From Limnohabitans sp. G3-2 (GTDB lineage: Bacteria; Pseudomonadota; Gammaproteobacteria; Burkholderiales; Burkholderiaceae_C): a DNA stretch of 64,000 bases. The notes under the pieces were generated by a model. That model made no database searches. It saw nothing but the letters and a program-made list of their open reading frames with translations, and had not been told where the DNA came from. Both the position numbers and the translations under genes were made by a program. The stretch spans positions 124,001 through 188,000 of the forward strand of contig NZ_NESG01000004.1 of NCBI RefSeq assembly GCF_002778275.1. Direction: 5' to 3'. This document shows positions 46,017-56,056 of this stretch, piece after piece. Position 1 is the stretch's first letter. Each line of letters begins with the position of its first letter.

Positions 46017-47393
46017 ATGAGTCTGCGCATTTTCAACACGCTGAGCCGTGCTGTCTCCGAGTTTTCACCGGCCCAACCCGGCCATGTGCGCATGTACGTG
46101 TGCGGCATGACCGTGTACGACCTGTGCCACCTGGGGCATGCGCGCTCGATGGTGGCGTTCGATGTGGTGCAGCGTTGGCTCAAGGCCAGTGGTTACCAGG
46201 TCACGTATGTGCGCAACGTGACCGACATTGACGACAAGATCATCAAACGCGCGCTTGAAAACGGCGAAACCATTCGCGGCTTGACCGACCGCATGATCGA
46301 GGCCTTGCACCAGGACGCCGATGCCCTGGGCATTGAGCGCCCCCAACACGAGCCCCGCGCCACCGACTTCGTGCCCCAAATGCTCAGCATGATCGGCACA
46401 CTGGAGCAAAAAGGCTTGGCCTACCGCGCGGGCAATGGCGATGTGAACTATTCGGTGCGCAAGTTTGCGGGGTATGGCAAGTTGTCTGGCAAATCGCTCG
46501 ATGAGCTCAACGCGGGCGAGCGCGTGGCCGTGGAGACGGACAAGCAAGATCCGCTGGACTTTGTTCTGTGGAAGAGCGCCAAGCCCACCGAGCCTGACGA
46601 CGTGAAATGGGCCAGCCCATTTGGTACGGGGCGGCCCGGTTGGCACATCGAGTGCTCGGCCATGGCCTGCGAATTGCTGGGCCAGACATTCGATATCCAC
46701 GGCGGCGGGGCCGATTTGCAGTTTCCGCACCACGAAAATGAGATTGCCCAAAGCGAAGGGGCCAACGGCCAGCCCTTGGCGCGTTTTTGGATGCACAACG
46801 GCTTCATCAATGTGGACAATGAAAAGATGTCCAAGAGCCTGGGCAACTTCTTCACGATCCGGGATGTGCTCAAGGCGTTTGACGCCGAGACGGTGCGGTT
46901 TTTCATTGTGCGCAGCCACTACCGCAGCGCCCTCAACTACAGCGATGTGCACCTGAACGATGCCAAAGGCGCTTTGAAACGCCTGTACACCGCGCTGCAA
47001 GCGGTGCCGCCCGCCGATGCGCGCATTGATTGGGCCGACCCCTTGGCCGCCCGTTTCAAGGCGGCCATGGACGAAGACTTCGGCACGCCCGAGGCGGTGG
47101 CCGTGCTCTTCGAGTTGGCAGGAGAAGTCAACCGCAGCGGCTCGGCCGAGCGTGCGGGCTTGCTCAAAGCCTTGGGCGGCTTGCTCGGTTTGCTGCAAAC
47201 CGACCCGACGGTGTACCTCCAGGCGGGGGCCGGTTTGGATGAGGCGGCCATTCAGGCCCAGATCCAGGCCCGGGCAGATGCCAAAAAGGCGAAAAACTTT
47301 GCCGAGGCCGACCGCATTCGCAACGATTTATTGGCGCAAGGCATTGTCTTGAAAGACGCTGCCACAGGCACGACTTGGGAGGCGGCGCCATGA
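46017..47393 (+). CDS. cysS: Cysteinyl-tRNA synthetase
   Basis: Class I synthetase of 458 residues. The HIGH motif reads HLGHARSMV in [14 protein letters not shown] (about 28-44), the zinc-site Cys is in HIECSAMA with [15 protein letters not shown] (about 225-245), and KMSKS lies in [10 protein letters not shown] near 265. The C-terminal helical domain is present. It overlaps the next gene by four bases (ATGA). Confidence 0.97.
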   Translation: MSLRIFNTLSRAVSEFSPAQPGHVRMYVCGMTVYDLCHLGHARSMVAFDVVQRWLKASGYQVTYVRNVTDIDDKIIKRALENGETIRGLTDRMIEALHQDADALGIERPQHEPRATDFVPQMLSMIGTLEQKGLAYRAGNGDVNYSVRKFAGYGKLSGKSLDELNAGERVAVETDKQDPLDFVLWKSAKPTEPDDVKWASPFGTGRPGWHIECSAMACELLGQTFDIHGGGADLQFPHHENEIAQSEGANGQPLARFWMHNGFINVDNEKMSKSLGNFFTIRDVLKAFDAETVRFFIVRSHYRSALNYSDVHLNDAKGALKRLYTALQAVPPADARIDWADPLAARFKAAMDEDFGTPEAVAVLFELAGEVNRSGSAERAGLLKALGGLLGLLQTDPTVYLQAGAGLDEAAIQAQIQARADAKKAKNFAEADRIRNDLLAQGIVLKDAATGTTWEAAP

Positions 47394-48037
47394 GTGCTGC
47401 GACAACTTCGGTGACCCCCGTGACGCCCGCTTATTGGGCCGAGGCTTGTGCACACCTGGCCAAGAAAGACCGGGTCATGAAAAAGCTCATCCCCCAATTT
47501 GGCAATGCCATTTTGGAAACCCGGGGCGATGCCTTCGTGACCTTGGCCCGCTCCATCGTGGGCCAGCAAATTTCGGTCAAAGCCGCCCAGTCGGTCTGGG
47601 ACCGTTTTTCGCTGCTCACCAAGCGGCTGACGCCTGCTGCCGTTCTCAAACTCAAGGTCGACGACATGCGTGCGGCCGGTTTGTCGGCCCGCAAGGTCGA
47701 ATACCTGGTCGATTTGGCGATGCATTTCAGCTCGGGCACGGTGCACGTCAAGGCCTGGCAAGAGATGGACGACGAGGCCATCATCGACGAGTTGGTGGCC
47801 ATTCGCGGCATTGGCCGCTGGACGGCCGAGATGTTCCTGATCTTCCACCTCATGCGGCCCAATGTGCTGCCGCTGGACGATGTGGGCTTGATCAACGGCA
47901 TCAGCCGCAATTATTTTTCGGGCGAGCCCGTCAGCCGCAGTGACGCCCGTGAGGTGGCCCAGGCCTGGAGTCCCTATGCGACGGTGGCAACTTGGTATAT
48001 TTGGCGCTCGCTGGACCCGGTTCCAGTGGCGTATTGA
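47390..48037 (+). CDS. DNA-3-methyladenine glycosylase (AlkA-type HhH-GPD)
   Basis: A 215-residue base-excision enzyme. The helix-hairpin-helix-GPD core is clear: [20 protein letters not shown] (about 57-76), [20 protein letters not shown] (about 125-145), then [11 protein letters not shown] with the catalytic Asp. It is shorter than E. coli AlkA and lacks its N-terminal domain, as in other betaproteobacterial versions. The start overlaps the cysS stop. Confidence 0.92.
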   Translation: MSAATTSVTPVTPAYWAEACAHLAKKDRVMKKLIPQFGNAILETRGDAFVTLARSIVGQQISVKAAQSVWDRFSLLTKRLTPAAVLKLKVDDMRAAGLSARKVEYLVDLAMHFSSGTVHVKAWQEMDDEAIIDELVAIRGIGRWTAEMFLIFHLMRPNVLPLDDVGLINGISRNYFSGEPVSRSDAREVAQAWSPYATVATWYIWRSLDPVPVAY

Positions 48038-48082
48038 GGGCTGGACGAGGCGTCCACCCGGTTAAGAACAGAGGAGTCCCCC

Positions 48083-49057
48083 TTGGCCAAAAAAACATTT
48101 CTCGACTTTGAGCAACCGGTTGCCGAACTCGAAGCCAAGATCGAAGAGTTGCGCTATGTGCAGACCGAGTCGGCGGTGGACATCACCCTCGAGATCGAGC
48201 AGCTGAGCAAGAAAAGCCAGCAACTGACCAAAGACATTTACAGCGACTTGACCGCGTGGCAAGTCACCAAAATTTCGCGCCACCCCGAGCGGCCTTACAC
48301 GCTCGATTACATCCACGGCATCTTCACCGACTTTGTCGAGATGCACGGCGACCGCCACTTTGCCGACGATTTGTCCATTGTGGGCGGCTTGGCCCGTTTC
48401 AATGGCCAGGCCTGCATGGTGCTGGGCCAGCAAAAAGGGCGCGACACCAAAGAGCGCACGCTGCGCAACTTTGGCATGAGCAAGCCCGAGGGCTACCGCA
48501 AAGCGCTGCGCCTCATGAAGACCGCCGAGAAGTTCAAGCTGCCGGTGTTCACCTTTGTGGACACGCCTGGGGCTTACCCCGGCATCGACGCCGAAGAGCG
48601 CGGGCAGTCCGAAGCCATCGGCCGCAACATCTTTGAGATGGCCCAGTTGGAAGTGCCCATCATCACCACCATCATTGGCGAAGGCGGCTCGGGTGGCGCC
48701 TTGGCCATTTCGGTGGCCGACCAGGTGTTGATGCTGCAGTACTCGGTCTATTCGGTCATCAGCCCTGAAGGTTGCGCCTCGATTTTGTGGAAAACCAGCG
48801 AGAAGGCCGAAGTGGCGGCGGACGCCTTGGGCATCACCGCCCACCGCTTGAAGGCCTTGGGGCTGATCGACAAGATCGTCAACGAACCCGTGGGCGGCGC
48901 ACACCGCGACACCGAGCAAATGGTGTCTTTCCTCAAGCGCGCTTTGGGCGATGCTTGGCGCCAGGTCGCAGACCTCAAGCCCAAAGAGCTGCTGGACCGT
49001 CGCTACGAGCGGCTGAACAGCTACGGGCGTTTCACCGATACCAAAGCGGGCAAATGA
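48083..49057 (+). CDS. accA: Acetyl-CoA carboxylase carboxyltransferase subunit alpha
   Basis: Catalytic alpha subunit of the carboxyltransferase for malonyl-CoA synthesis. The start is TTG, giving [20 protein letters not shown], and is supported by GAGGAG six bases upstream; no ATG is near. Motifs: [34 protein letters not shown] (about 155-175), [15 protein letters not shown] and [11 protein letters not shown]. The length of 324 residues is normal. tilS follows after 28 bases. Confidence 0.96.
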   Translation: MAKKTFLDFEQPVAELEAKIEELRYVQTESAVDITLEIEQLSKKSQQLTKDIYSDLTAWQVTKISRHPERPYTLDYIHGIFTDFVEMHGDRHFADDLSIVGGLARFNGQACMVLGQQKGRDTKERTLRNFGMSKPEGYRKALRLMKTAEKFKLPVFTFVDTPGAYPGIDAEERGQSEAIGRNIFEMAQLEVPIITTIIGEGGSGGALAISVADQVLMLQYSVYSVISPEGCASILWKTSEKAEVAADALGITAHRLKALGLIDKIVNEPVGGAHRDTEQMVSFLKRALGDAWRQVADLKPKELLDRRYERLNSYGRFTDTKAGK

Positions 49058-49085
49058 TGCCCAGCTGAGGCGTCAGGCTTCACTC

Positions 49086-50030
49086 ATGGCGCAAACCTTT
49101 GAACAGGCCCTGGCTGACTTCAGCCCGGGCCTTCCTTTTGCCGTGGCCTTCAGTGGGGGCGCCGATTCGATGGCGCTGCTTTTGGCTTGCACCCGACGTT
49201 GGCCTGGGCAGGTGAGGGCGGTGCACATCCACCACGGTTTGCAAGACGCGGCCAACGATTTCGAGGTGCATTGCCGTGCCTTGTGCGTGCGACTGGACGT
49301 GCCTTTGGTCGTGCGCCGTGTGCAGGCGGGCCATGCACCCGGTCAAAGTCCGGAAGACGCCGCACGCCAAGCCCGTTATGCCGCATTGGCCGATGCGGTG
49401 CACACCGAATGGCCCGATGTCCAAGACGTGGCATTGGCCCAGCATGCGGACGACCAAGTGGAGACGCTGCTGATCGCCTTGTCGCGCGGCGCTGGCTTGC
49501 CTGGTCTGGCCAGCATGCCGGCGCATTGGCAACGCCAGGGCTTGCACTGGCACCGCCCTTGTTTGTCCGTGCCGGGCGCGGCATTGCGCGACTGGCTGCA
49601 CAGCCAGGGCCAAAACTGGGTGGAAGACCCCAGCAACGCCGACCAGAAGTTCACCCGCAACCGCATCCGTGCCCGCGTCTTGCCCGCACTGGCCGAGGCT
49701 TTGCCTGCTTTTCGAGAAACGTTTGCCCGCAGCGCCGCACACGCGGCCCAAGCGCAAGAGGTTTTGAACGAAGTGGCTGCGCAAGACTTGGCGCTGGTGG
49801 GCGTGCCGCCGCGCATCCAGGCTTTGCAGCAACTGAGCCGCGCCCGCCAAGGGCTGGTGCTGCGCCATTGGCTGCGGCACCACCATGCCACCACGCCCAG
49901 CACGGCGCAGCTGCATGAACTGCTCGACCAGTTGGCCGCTTGCAGCACCCGTGGCCATCGGCTGCATTTGAAGGTGGGGCAGGGTTTTATGGTGCGGGAT
50001 GTGCAGCATTTGGCCTGGCACAGCGCTTGA
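49086..50030 (+). CDS. tilS: tRNA(Ile)-lysidine synthase
   Basis: Modifies C34 of tRNA-Ile(CAU) to lysidine. The PP-loop motif SGGADSMALL is at 24-33; HHGLQDAANDFE, AQHADDQVETLLIALSRGAG (in part) and RNRIRARVLPAL fit TilS. At 314 residues it lacks most of the C-terminal domains of the E. coli enzyme, as in many betaproteobacteria. It lies between accA and lysC. Confidence 0.94.
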   Translation: MAQTFEQALADFSPGLPFAVAFSGGADSMALLLACTRRWPGQVRAVHIHHGLQDAANDFEVHCRALCVRLDVPLVVRRVQAGHAPGQSPEDAARQARYAALADAVHTEWPDVQDVALAQHADDQVETLLIALSRGAGLPGLASMPAHWQRQGLHWHRPCLSVPGAALRDWLHSQGQNWVEDPSNADQKFTRNRIRARVLPALAEALPAFRETFARSAAHAAQAQEVLNEVAAQDLALVGVPPRIQALQQLSRARQGLVLRHWLRHHHATTPSTAQLHELLDQLAACSTRGHRLHLKVGQGFMVRDVQHLAWHSA

Positions 50031-50188
50031 CGCCAAAGCCCCGCTGCAGCCTTGGGGACGTGCGGCATCCGTGACAAAGGGGTCAAGAAATTGTCAGGCC
50101 CATGGGTACAATAGAGGGTTTTTCCGGGGTCAATCACAGGCTGGCTTGTCGCTTGAACCCCGTTTTCATCCTCACTTCAACACAACAC

Positions 50189-51451
50189 ATGGCTTTGATC
50201 GTTCACAAATACGGCGGCACCTCGATGGGCTCGACCGAGCGCATCCGCAATGTCGCCAAGCGCGTGGCCAAATGGGCGCGTGCAGGCCACCAGATTGTCG
50301 TGGTCCCCAGTGCCATGAGCGGCGAAACCAACCGACTGCTCGGCCTGGCCAAAGAGCTGGCCCCCGCCAAACCTGGCGATGATTACAGCCGCGAGCTCGA
50401 CATGCTCGCCTCTACAGGCGAGCAAGCTTCGTCGGCTTTGTTGGCCATTGCGCTGCAATCCGAAGGCCAGCCTTCGGTCAGTTATGCCGGCTGGCAAGTG
50501 GCCATCAAAACCAACAGCGCTTTCACCAAGGCCCGCATCGAGTCGATCGACGATGTCCGCGTCAAGGGCGATTTGAATTCAGGCAAAGTGGTCATCATCA
50601 CCGGCTTTCAAGGGGTGGATGAGCACGGCAACATCACCACCTTGGGCCGTGGCGGCTCTGACACCTCGGCTGTGGCCGTGGCCGCCGCCCTCAAAGCTGA
50701 CGAATGCTTGATCTACACCGATGTGGATGGCGTCTACACCACCGACCCCCGCGTGGTGCCCGAAGCGCGTCGCCTTCACACCGTGAGCTTTGAAGAAATG
50801 CTGGAGATGGCTTCCCTTGGCTCCAAGGTCTTGCAAATTCGCTCGGTCGAATTTGCTGGCAAATACAAAGTGCCCATGCGCGTGCTCTCGAGCTTCACGC
50901 CTTGGGACATCGACATCAACGAAGAAGCCGCATCCGGCACCCTGATCACTTTTGAGGAAGACGAACAAATGGAACAAGCCGTCGTTTCCGGCATCGCATT
51001 CAACCGCGACGAAGCCAAAATCTCCGTGTTGGGCGTGCCCGACAAGCCCGGCATTGCCTACCAAATCCTGGGCGCAGTGGCCGATGCCAACATCGAAGTG
51101 GACGTGATCATCCAAAACCTGAGCAAGGACGGCAAAACCGACTTCAGCTTCACGGTGCACCGCAACGATTACGCCAAGACCATTGACCTGCTCAAGGAAA
51201 AAGTCTTGCCCGCACTGGGCGCGGCCGAAGTGTCGGGCGATGCCAAGATTTGTAAAGTGTCCATCGTGGGCATCGGCATGCGCAGCCATGTGGGCGTGGC
51301 CAGCAAGATGTTCCGCAGCCTGAGCGAAGAGGGCATCAACATCCAGATGATCTCCACATCGGAAATCAAGACCTCGGTCGTGATCGATGAAAAATACATG
51401 GAGTTGGCGGTGCGCGCACTGCACAAAGCCTTCGATCTGGACCAAGCCTAA
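50189..51451 (+). CDS. lysC: Aspartate kinase
   Basis: First enzyme of the aspartate-family amino acid pathway. The kinase domain starts [15 protein letters not shown] and contains [13 protein letters not shown] (about 170-182); two C-terminal ACT domains start near 265 ([17 protein letters not shown]) and near 345 ([17 protein letters not shown]). The length of 420 residues is that of the lysine/threonine-regulated class. The ATG at 50189 gives [17 protein letters not shown] -10-like box lies near 50107-50112. Its 3' end carries the tRNA-Ser promoter. Confidence 0.96.
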   Translation: MALIVHKYGGTSMGSTERIRNVAKRVAKWARAGHQIVVVPSAMSGETNRLLGLAKELAPAKPGDDYSRELDMLASTGEQASSALLAIALQSEGQPSVSYAGWQVAIKTNSAFTKARIESIDDVRVKGDLNSGKVVIITGFQGVDEHGNITTLGRGGSDTSAVAVAAALKADECLIYTDVDGVYTTDPRVVPEARRLHTVSFEEMLEMASLGSKVLQIRSVEFAGKYKVPMRVLSSFTPWDIDINEEAASGTLITFEEDEQMEQAVVSGIAFNRDEAKISVLGVPDKPGIAYQILGAVADANIEVDVIIQNLSKDGKTDFSFTVHRNDYAKTIDLLKEKVLPALGAAEVSGDAKICKVSIVGIGMRSHVGVASKMFRSLSEEGINIQMISTSEIKTSVVIDEKYMELAVRALHKAFDLDQA

Positions 51452-51459
51452 GTTATAAT
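51431..51459 (+). promoter_or_regulatory. Promoter of tRNA-Ser, overlapping the lysC stop
   Basis: A perfect TATAAT at 51454-51459 begins three bases after the lysC stop and lies 10 bases before the tRNA 5' end. The -35 position (TTCGAT, spacing 17) is poor and lies inside lysC. Confidence 0.6.
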
Positions 51460-51468
51460 TTGCCCACT

Positions 51469-51561
51469 GGAAACGTGACCGAGTGGCCGAAGGTGCTCCC
51501 CTGCTAAGGGAGTATGGGGTGTAGAGCCTCATCGAGGGTTCGAATCCCTCCGTTTCCGCCA
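51469..51561 (+). tRNA. tRNA-Ser (anticodon GCT)
   Basis: GGAAACG pairs with CGTTTCC as acceptor stem, with discriminator G and encoded CCA. The anticodon loop is CTGCTAA, a long variable arm of class II type is present, and the T arm contains GGGTTCGAATCCC. The length is 93 nt. Confidence 0.96.
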
Positions 51562-51566
51562 GAAGC

Positions 51567-51600
51567 AAGCCCGTGAGATTCGTCTCACGGGCTTTTTTCT
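51567..51600 (+). terminator. Rho-independent terminator of tRNA-Ser
   Basis: AAGCCCGTGAGA and TCTCACGGGCTT form a 12-bp stem with a TTCG tetraloop, followed by a T run, six bases after the tRNA. Confidence 0.92.
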
Positions 51601-51653
51601 TTTGGGCTGCACCACGCGTCTGGATTTTGAGGGCGCATGGTTAAGATCACGGC

Positions 51654-53147
51654 ATGCCTTTATCCCCAGAGTTTGATGTCACAGTTTTGCCCAAAGATGC
51701 GCAGAGCATCCTGAGTTTGGCCGCCAAATCATTGTTCGATGTCTTTGCAAATGCCAGCGAGGGCATGCTCTTGGTCGATCGATCGGGCCGTGTGGTTTGG
51801 ATCAATGACCAGTACCGCCGTTACTTGCCAGCGTTGGGTTTTGCCAGTGAAGCGGACTTTGTGGGGCAACCCGTCGCCGCGGTGGTGCAAAACACACAAA
51901 TGCAACGCGTGCTGGAGACTGGAAAACCCATCTTGATCGACCTGCTCACCAACAAGGCGGGCACGTTTGTGGTGAGCCGTTTTCCTTTGCGCGACGATGC
52001 GGGTCAGGTGATCGGGGCTTTGGGGGTGGTGTTGTTTGACCAGCCGCAATCGAATTTGCAGCCGTTTTTGGCGAAGTTTTCCCTGATGCAGCGTGAGTTG
52101 GATGAGGCGCGGGACGCTTTGGCCGTCCAACGCCGCTCGGGCGTGGGGCTGCGTCAGGCGCGGCACAGTTTTGCCAGCTTCATTGGTTCGAGCGCGCTTG
52201 TGGTCGATCTCAAGCGCCAAGCGCGCAGAGCGGCCCAGTCCAGCAGCCCGGTGCTGTTGTTGGGTGAGACGGGCACAGGCAAAGAGTTGTTGGCCCATGC
52301 CATCCACGCGTCTTCCCCTCGCGCCAAAGGCCCACTGGTCAGCGTGAACATTGCGGCTGTGCCCGAGACCTTGCTGGAGGCCGAGTTCTTTGGTGTGGCC
52401 CCTGGCGCCTACACCGGTGCCGACCGCAAGGGGCGAGAAGGCAAATTCAAACTGGCCGATGGCGGCACCCTGTTTCTGGATGAAATTGGTGACATGCCCT
52501 TGGGCTTGCAGGCCAAGTTGTTGCGCGCATTGCAAGAGGGCGAGATGGAGCCCTTGGGGTCTAACCGCTTGGTCCCGTTTGATGCCCGCATCATCGCAGC
52601 CACCTCGCGTGACTTGGTCAAGCTGGTGCAGTCGGGCCAGTTCAGGGAAGACTTGTTTTACCGACTCAATGTGTTGCCCTTGCGCTTGCCGCCTTTGCGC
52701 GAGCGGGCCGCCGATATTCCGGCACTGATCGAGGTGCTGGCCGAAGACCTGGCCTTGCGCAGCGATTTACCGCACCCCGAATTCAGTGCGCAAGCCGTGG
52801 CCTTGTTGTCAGCTCAATACTGGCGCGGCAATGTGCGGGAGTTGCGCAACGTTTTGGAGCAATTGCTGCTGCGCAGCGATACCGGCGTGATGGACGCGTC
52901 CGAAGTGGAGGTCGTTTTGCGCGAGTCGGGTTTGAGTCAAATTTCACCGGCACCTTCGACCCGTCAGTCCCTCCTGCCCATGGTGACGCACGATGTGAAT
53001 GCCTTGTTGGGGCCCCTGTCTCAGCAGGTGGAGGCGCTGGAGCGTTTGGCCGTGGCCAAAGCCCTGGAAGTGACCCAGGGCAACAAAGTGGCTGCGGCCA
53101 AAATGTTGGGTGTATCGCGTGCCAAACTGTACCTCCGCTTGCCTTGA
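51654..53147 (+). CDS. PAS-domain sigma-54 enhancer-binding activator
   Basis: A 497-residue activator. An N-terminal PAS sensor (about 25-130, with ANASEGMLLVDRSGRVVWIN) is followed by a short coiled-coil linker with LMQRELDEARDALAVQ and the AAA+ domain: Walker A GETGTGKE at 204-211, the sigma-54 loop as GAYTGA at 251-256 (Phe to Tyr), Walker B GTLFLDEIGD. A Fis-type HTH (GNKVAAAKMLGVSRAKLYLR) closes the protein. No phosphoreceiver is present, so it probably senses a ligand. It lies directly upstream of an inverted-repeat site, a sigma-54 promoter and an ABC importer operon. Confidence 0.92.
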   Translation: MPLSPEFDVTVLPKDAQSILSLAAKSLFDVFANASEGMLLVDRSGRVVWINDQYRRYLPALGFASEADFVGQPVAAVVQNTQMQRVLETGKPILIDLLTNKAGTFVVSRFPLRDDAGQVIGALGVVLFDQPQSNLQPFLAKFSLMQRELDEARDALAVQRRSGVGLRQARHSFASFIGSSALVVDLKRQARRAAQSSSPVLLLGETGTGKELLAHAIHASSPRAKGPLVSVNIAAVPETLLEAEFFGVAPGAYTGADRKGREGKFKLADGGTLFLDEIGDMPLGLQAKLLRALQEGEMEPLGSNRLVPFDARIIAATSRDLVKLVQSGQFREDLFYRLNVLPLRLPPLRERAADIPALIEVLAEDLALRSDLPHPEFSAQAVALLSAQYWRGNVRELRNVLEQLLLRSDTGVMDASEVEVVLRESGLSQISPAPSTRQSLLPMVTHDVNALLGPLSQQVEALERLAVAKALEVTQGNKVAAAKMLGVSRAKLYLRLP

Positions 53148-53168
53148 TTTGTCTTTATATGAGGCATG

Positions 53169-53209
53169 TGTATTTTTAAAAGACATTTATTTTGTCTTAT
53201 AAAAATACA
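53169..53209. promoter_or_regulatory. 17-bp inverted repeat, candidate activator binding site
   Basis: Arms TGTATTTTTAAAAGACA (53169-53185) and TGTCTTATAAAAATACA (53193-53209) are inverted copies with one mismatch, separated by 7 bases. The centre lies about 115 bases before the -12 element at 53304, a normal enhancer distance. A further TGTCTT half-site begins at 53150. Confidence 0.75.
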
Positions 53210-53289
53210 TTTCAAGGTGGGCTGCTGGCTTGTTTGGAAAATTGTCAGTGACGACAAGGGTTTAGGAGGGTGGGGCTTTGCCAGGGCTC

Positions 53290-53305
53290 TGGCACGGCTT
53301 GTGCA
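53290..53305 (+). promoter_or_regulatory. Sigma-54 -24/-12 promoter of the ABC importer operon
   Basis: TGGCACGGCTTGTGCA matches TGGCACG-N4-TTGCW except for one T to G in the -12 box. Transcription would start near 53316, ahead of CAGGAG and the ATG at 53353. Confidence 0.78.
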
Positions 53306-53352
53306 CAGGGTATGGCGTGACCAACGCACGATCATCCCAACAGGAGACCCCC

Positions 53353-54540
53353 ATGTTCCGTCGACAACTCATCTCTTTGGCCGCCCTGGCGGTGGCTTCT
53401 TCTTTGGCTCCGGCTGTGATGGCCCAGGGCAAAGACATCAAAATCGCCCACATTTACAGCAAAACAGGCCCCCTGGAGGCTTATGGCAAACAGACCCAAA
53501 CCGGTTTGATGATGGGTTTGAGCTATGCCACAGGCGGCACCATGGAAGTGGGTGGCCGCAAGATTGTGGTGATCGAAAAGGACGATCAGGGCAAGCCTGA
53601 CCTGGGCAAAAACCTGCTGGCCGCTGCTTATGGCGACGACAAGGTGGACTTGGCCGTGGGCCCAACCGCATCGCCCGTGGCCTTGGCCATGCTGCCGGTG
53701 GCCGAAGAGTACAAAAAGATTTTGTTGGTGGAGCCTGCGGTGGCCGACTCCATCACGGGCGACAAGTGGAACAAATACATCTTCCGCACCGGTCGCAACA
53801 GCAGCCAGGACGCGATCGCCAACGCCGTGGCGGTGGACAAGGATGGCGTGAGCATCGTGACGATGGCGCAGGACTCGGCTTTTGGCCGGGACGGCGTGAA
53901 GGCCTTCAAGGACTCGGTCAAGAAAGCCAAGCTGGTGCACGAAGAGTACCTGCCGCCCGCCACCACCGACTTCACCGCCGGTGCCCAGCGCATGATCGAC
54001 AAGCTCAAGGGTTTGCCTGGACGCAAGATCATCTTCATCATCTGGGCCGGTGGCAACCCGTTCAAGATCGCCGACATGGACTTGAAGCGCTATGGCATCG
54101 AGATCGCCACGGGTGGCAACATCCTGCCCGCGATGGTGGCTTACAAACAGTTCCCTGGCATGGAAGGCGCGGCCTACTACTATTTCGGCATGCCCAAGAA
54201 CCCGGTCAACGATGCGCTGGTGGCCTCGCACTACCAACAATTCAAGACACCACCGGACTTCTTCACCGCGGGTGGCTTCTCATCGGCCATGGCTTTGGTG
54301 ACGGCTTTGAAAAAAACCAATGGCGACACCAACACCAACAAGCTCATCAGCACCATGGAGGGCATGAGTTTTGACACGCCCAAGGGCAAGATGACCTTCC
54401 GCAAGGAAGACCACCAAGCCATGCAAAGCATGTACCACTTCAAGATCAAGGTCGACCCGGCTTTCGCTTGGGGGGTGCCTGAGTTGATCCGCGAGATCAA
54501 GCCCGAAGAAATGAACGTGCCGATCCGCAACAAGCGCTGA
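53353..54540 (+). CDS. Branched-chain-type ABC importer, periplasmic binding protein
   Basis: A 395-residue Leu/Ile/Val-type binding protein (Peripla_BP_6 type). The signal peptide is MFRRQLISLAALAVASSLAP, then AVMAQG with cleavage after AMA-like residues near 24. The mature part starts KDIKIAHIYSKTGPLEAYGK and contains DDQGKPDLG, VGPTASPVALAMLPVAEEY and TTDFTAGAQRMIDKL. This subgroup binds many aromatic, amide or fatty ligands, so leucine is not implied. CAGGAGACCCCC precedes the ATG. First gene of the operon. Confidence 0.93.
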   Translation: MFRRQLISLAALAVASSLAPAVMAQGKDIKIAHIYSKTGPLEAYGKQTQTGLMMGLSYATGGTMEVGGRKIVVIEKDDQGKPDLGKNLLAAAYGDDKVDLAVGPTASPVALAMLPVAEEYKKILLVEPAVADSITGDKWNKYIFRTGRNSSQDAIANAVAVDKDGVSIVTMAQDSAFGRDGVKAFKDSVKKAKLVHEEYLPPATTDFTAGAQRMIDKLKGLPGRKIIFIIWAGGNPFKIADMDLKRYGIEIATGGNILPAMVAYKQFPGMEGAAYYYFGMPKNPVNDALVASHYQQFKTPPDFFTAGGFSSAMALVTALKKTNGDTNTNKLISTMEGMSFDTPKGKMTFRKEDHQAMQSMYHFKIKVDPAFAWGVPELIREIKPEEMNVPIRNKR

Positions 54541-54554
54541 TTTCACGCCAAGCC

Positions 54555-55319
54555 ATGCTCGAAACCCACAAGCTGACCGTGCGGTTTGGCGGTCATGTGG
54601 CGGTCAATGCGGTCTCGTGCCGTTTTGAACCCGGCACGCTGACCGCCATCGTCGGCCCCAATGGGGCCGGCAAAACCACTTACTTCAACCTGATTTCAGG
54701 GCAGCTGCCGCCCACCGATGGCGTGGTGCACCTGAACGGTCGGGAATTGACGGGCTTGAGCGCTTCGGCGCGCACCCGTGCAGGTTTGGGGCGGGCGTTT
54801 CAGCTGACCAATCTGTTCCCGAACCTGTCGGTGTTGGAGAACGTGCGCCTGGCGGTGCAGGCCACGAAAGAGGGCGCGCACCGCCGAGGTCTGAATTTGT
54901 GGAGCATCTGGAGTGACCACACGGCCTTGACGAGCCGCGCTTTGGACATTTTGGAGTCGGTGTCGATGACCGCGCAGCAAGACGCCCCTGTGGCCAGTCT
55001 GCCGCACGGTGACCAGCGCAAGCTCGAGGTGGCGCTGTTGATGGCGCTGGAGCCTTCGGTTTACATGTTTGACGAGCCCACCGCCGGCATGAGCCACGAC
55101 GAAGCGCCGGTGATTCTGGATTTGATCCGCCAGCTCAAAAAAGACAAAAGCAAAACCATCTTGCTCGTGGAACACAAGATGGATGTGGTGCGCGAGTTGG
55201 CCGACCGCATCATCGTGCTGCACAACGGCGCTTTGGTGGCCGATGGCGAGCCGAACGAGGTGATCGCATCGCCCATCGTGCAAGAGGCTTACCTTGGCAA
55301 AGCAAAGGTGGCCGCATGA
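54555..55319 (+). CDS. Branched-chain-type ABC importer ATPase, LivG-like
   Basis: A 254-residue ATPase. Walker A GPNGAGKT at about 34-41, the Q-loop near GRAFQLTNLFPNLSVLENV, the signature as LPHGDQRKLEVALLMALEP (weak against LSGGQ) and Walker B VYMFDEPTAGM. The C-terminal HKMDVVRELADRIIVLHNG is LivG-like. Fourteen bases after the binding-protein stop; the stop overlaps the livF start (ATGA). Confidence 0.94.
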   Translation: MLETHKLTVRFGGHVAVNAVSCRFEPGTLTAIVGPNGAGKTTYFNLISGQLPPTDGVVHLNGRELTGLSASARTRAGLGRAFQLTNLFPNLSVLENVRLAVQATKEGAHRRGLNLWSIWSDHTALTSRALDILESVSMTAQQDAPVASLPHGDQRKLEVALLMALEPSVYMFDEPTAGMSHDEAPVILDLIRQLKKDKSKTILLVEHKMDVVRELADRIIVLHNGALVADGEPNEVIASPIVQEAYLGKAKVAA

Positions 55320-56056
55320 ACCCGCCTGACATGAACGCGAATTTGCTCTGCCTCGAAGGCGTGCACACCCACATCGGGGTCTACCACATCCTGCACGGTG
55401 TGGACTTGGTGGTGCCGCGTGGCGAGCTGACCATGCTGCTGGGCCGCAACGGCGCGGGCAAGACCACCACGCTGCGCACCATCATGGGCCTGTGGTCTGC
55501 CTCCCAAGGGCGCATCACACTGGGGGGTGAAGACATCACCGCACTCCACACGCCCGCCATTGCGCAAAAAAACATCGCCTATGTGCCGGAGAACATGGGC
55601 ATCTTCTCGGACCTGACCGTGAAGGAAAACATGCTGCTGGCCGCTCGCAACGCCAAGAACGCGGCACAGATGGACGACGCGCGCTTGCAGTGGATTTTCA
55701 AACTCTTCCCGGCTGTGGAGAAGTTCTGGAACCACCCTGCGGGCAAATTGTCCGGCGGGCAAAAGCAGATGTTGGCCGTGGCGCGGGCCATGGTGGAGCC
55801 GCGTGATCTGCTCATCATCGACGAGCCCAGCAAAGGCTTGGCCCCGGCCATCATCCAGAACATGATCGAGGCGTTTGAGCAGCTCAAGCAGAGCGGCGTG
55901 ACGATTTTGCTGGTGGAGCAAAACATCCACTTTGCCCAGCAGTTGGGGGATACCGTGGCCGTGATGGACAACGGCCGAGTGGTGTACGCGGGCCGCATGC
56001 AGGCGCTGGCCGAAGACGCGGCTTTGCAGCAATCCTTGTTGGGACTGGCTTTATGA
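55316..56056 (+). CDS. Branched-chain-type ABC importer ATPase, LivF-like
   Basis: A 246-residue ATPase. Walker A GRNGAGKTTTLRTIMGL at about 43-59, signature LSGGQKQMLAVARAM, Walker B LLIIDEPSKGLAPAII and the H-loop near VEQNIHFA. These are typical LivF features. Starts overlap the livG-like stop and its own stop overlaps the permease start. A second Met, at residue 6 (55331), is an alternative start. Confidence 0.94.
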   Translation: MNPPDMNANLLCLEGVHTHIGVYHILHGVDLVVPRGELTMLLGRNGAGKTTTLRTIMGLWSASQGRITLGGEDITALHTPAIAQKNIAYVPENMGIFSDLTVKENMLLAARNAKNAAQMDDARLQWIFKLFPAVEKFWNHPAGKLSGGQKQMLAVARAMVEPRDLLIIDEPSKGLAPAIIQNMIEAFEQLKQSGVTILLVEQNIHFAQQLGDTVAVMDNGRVVYAGRMQALAEDAALQQSLLGLAL

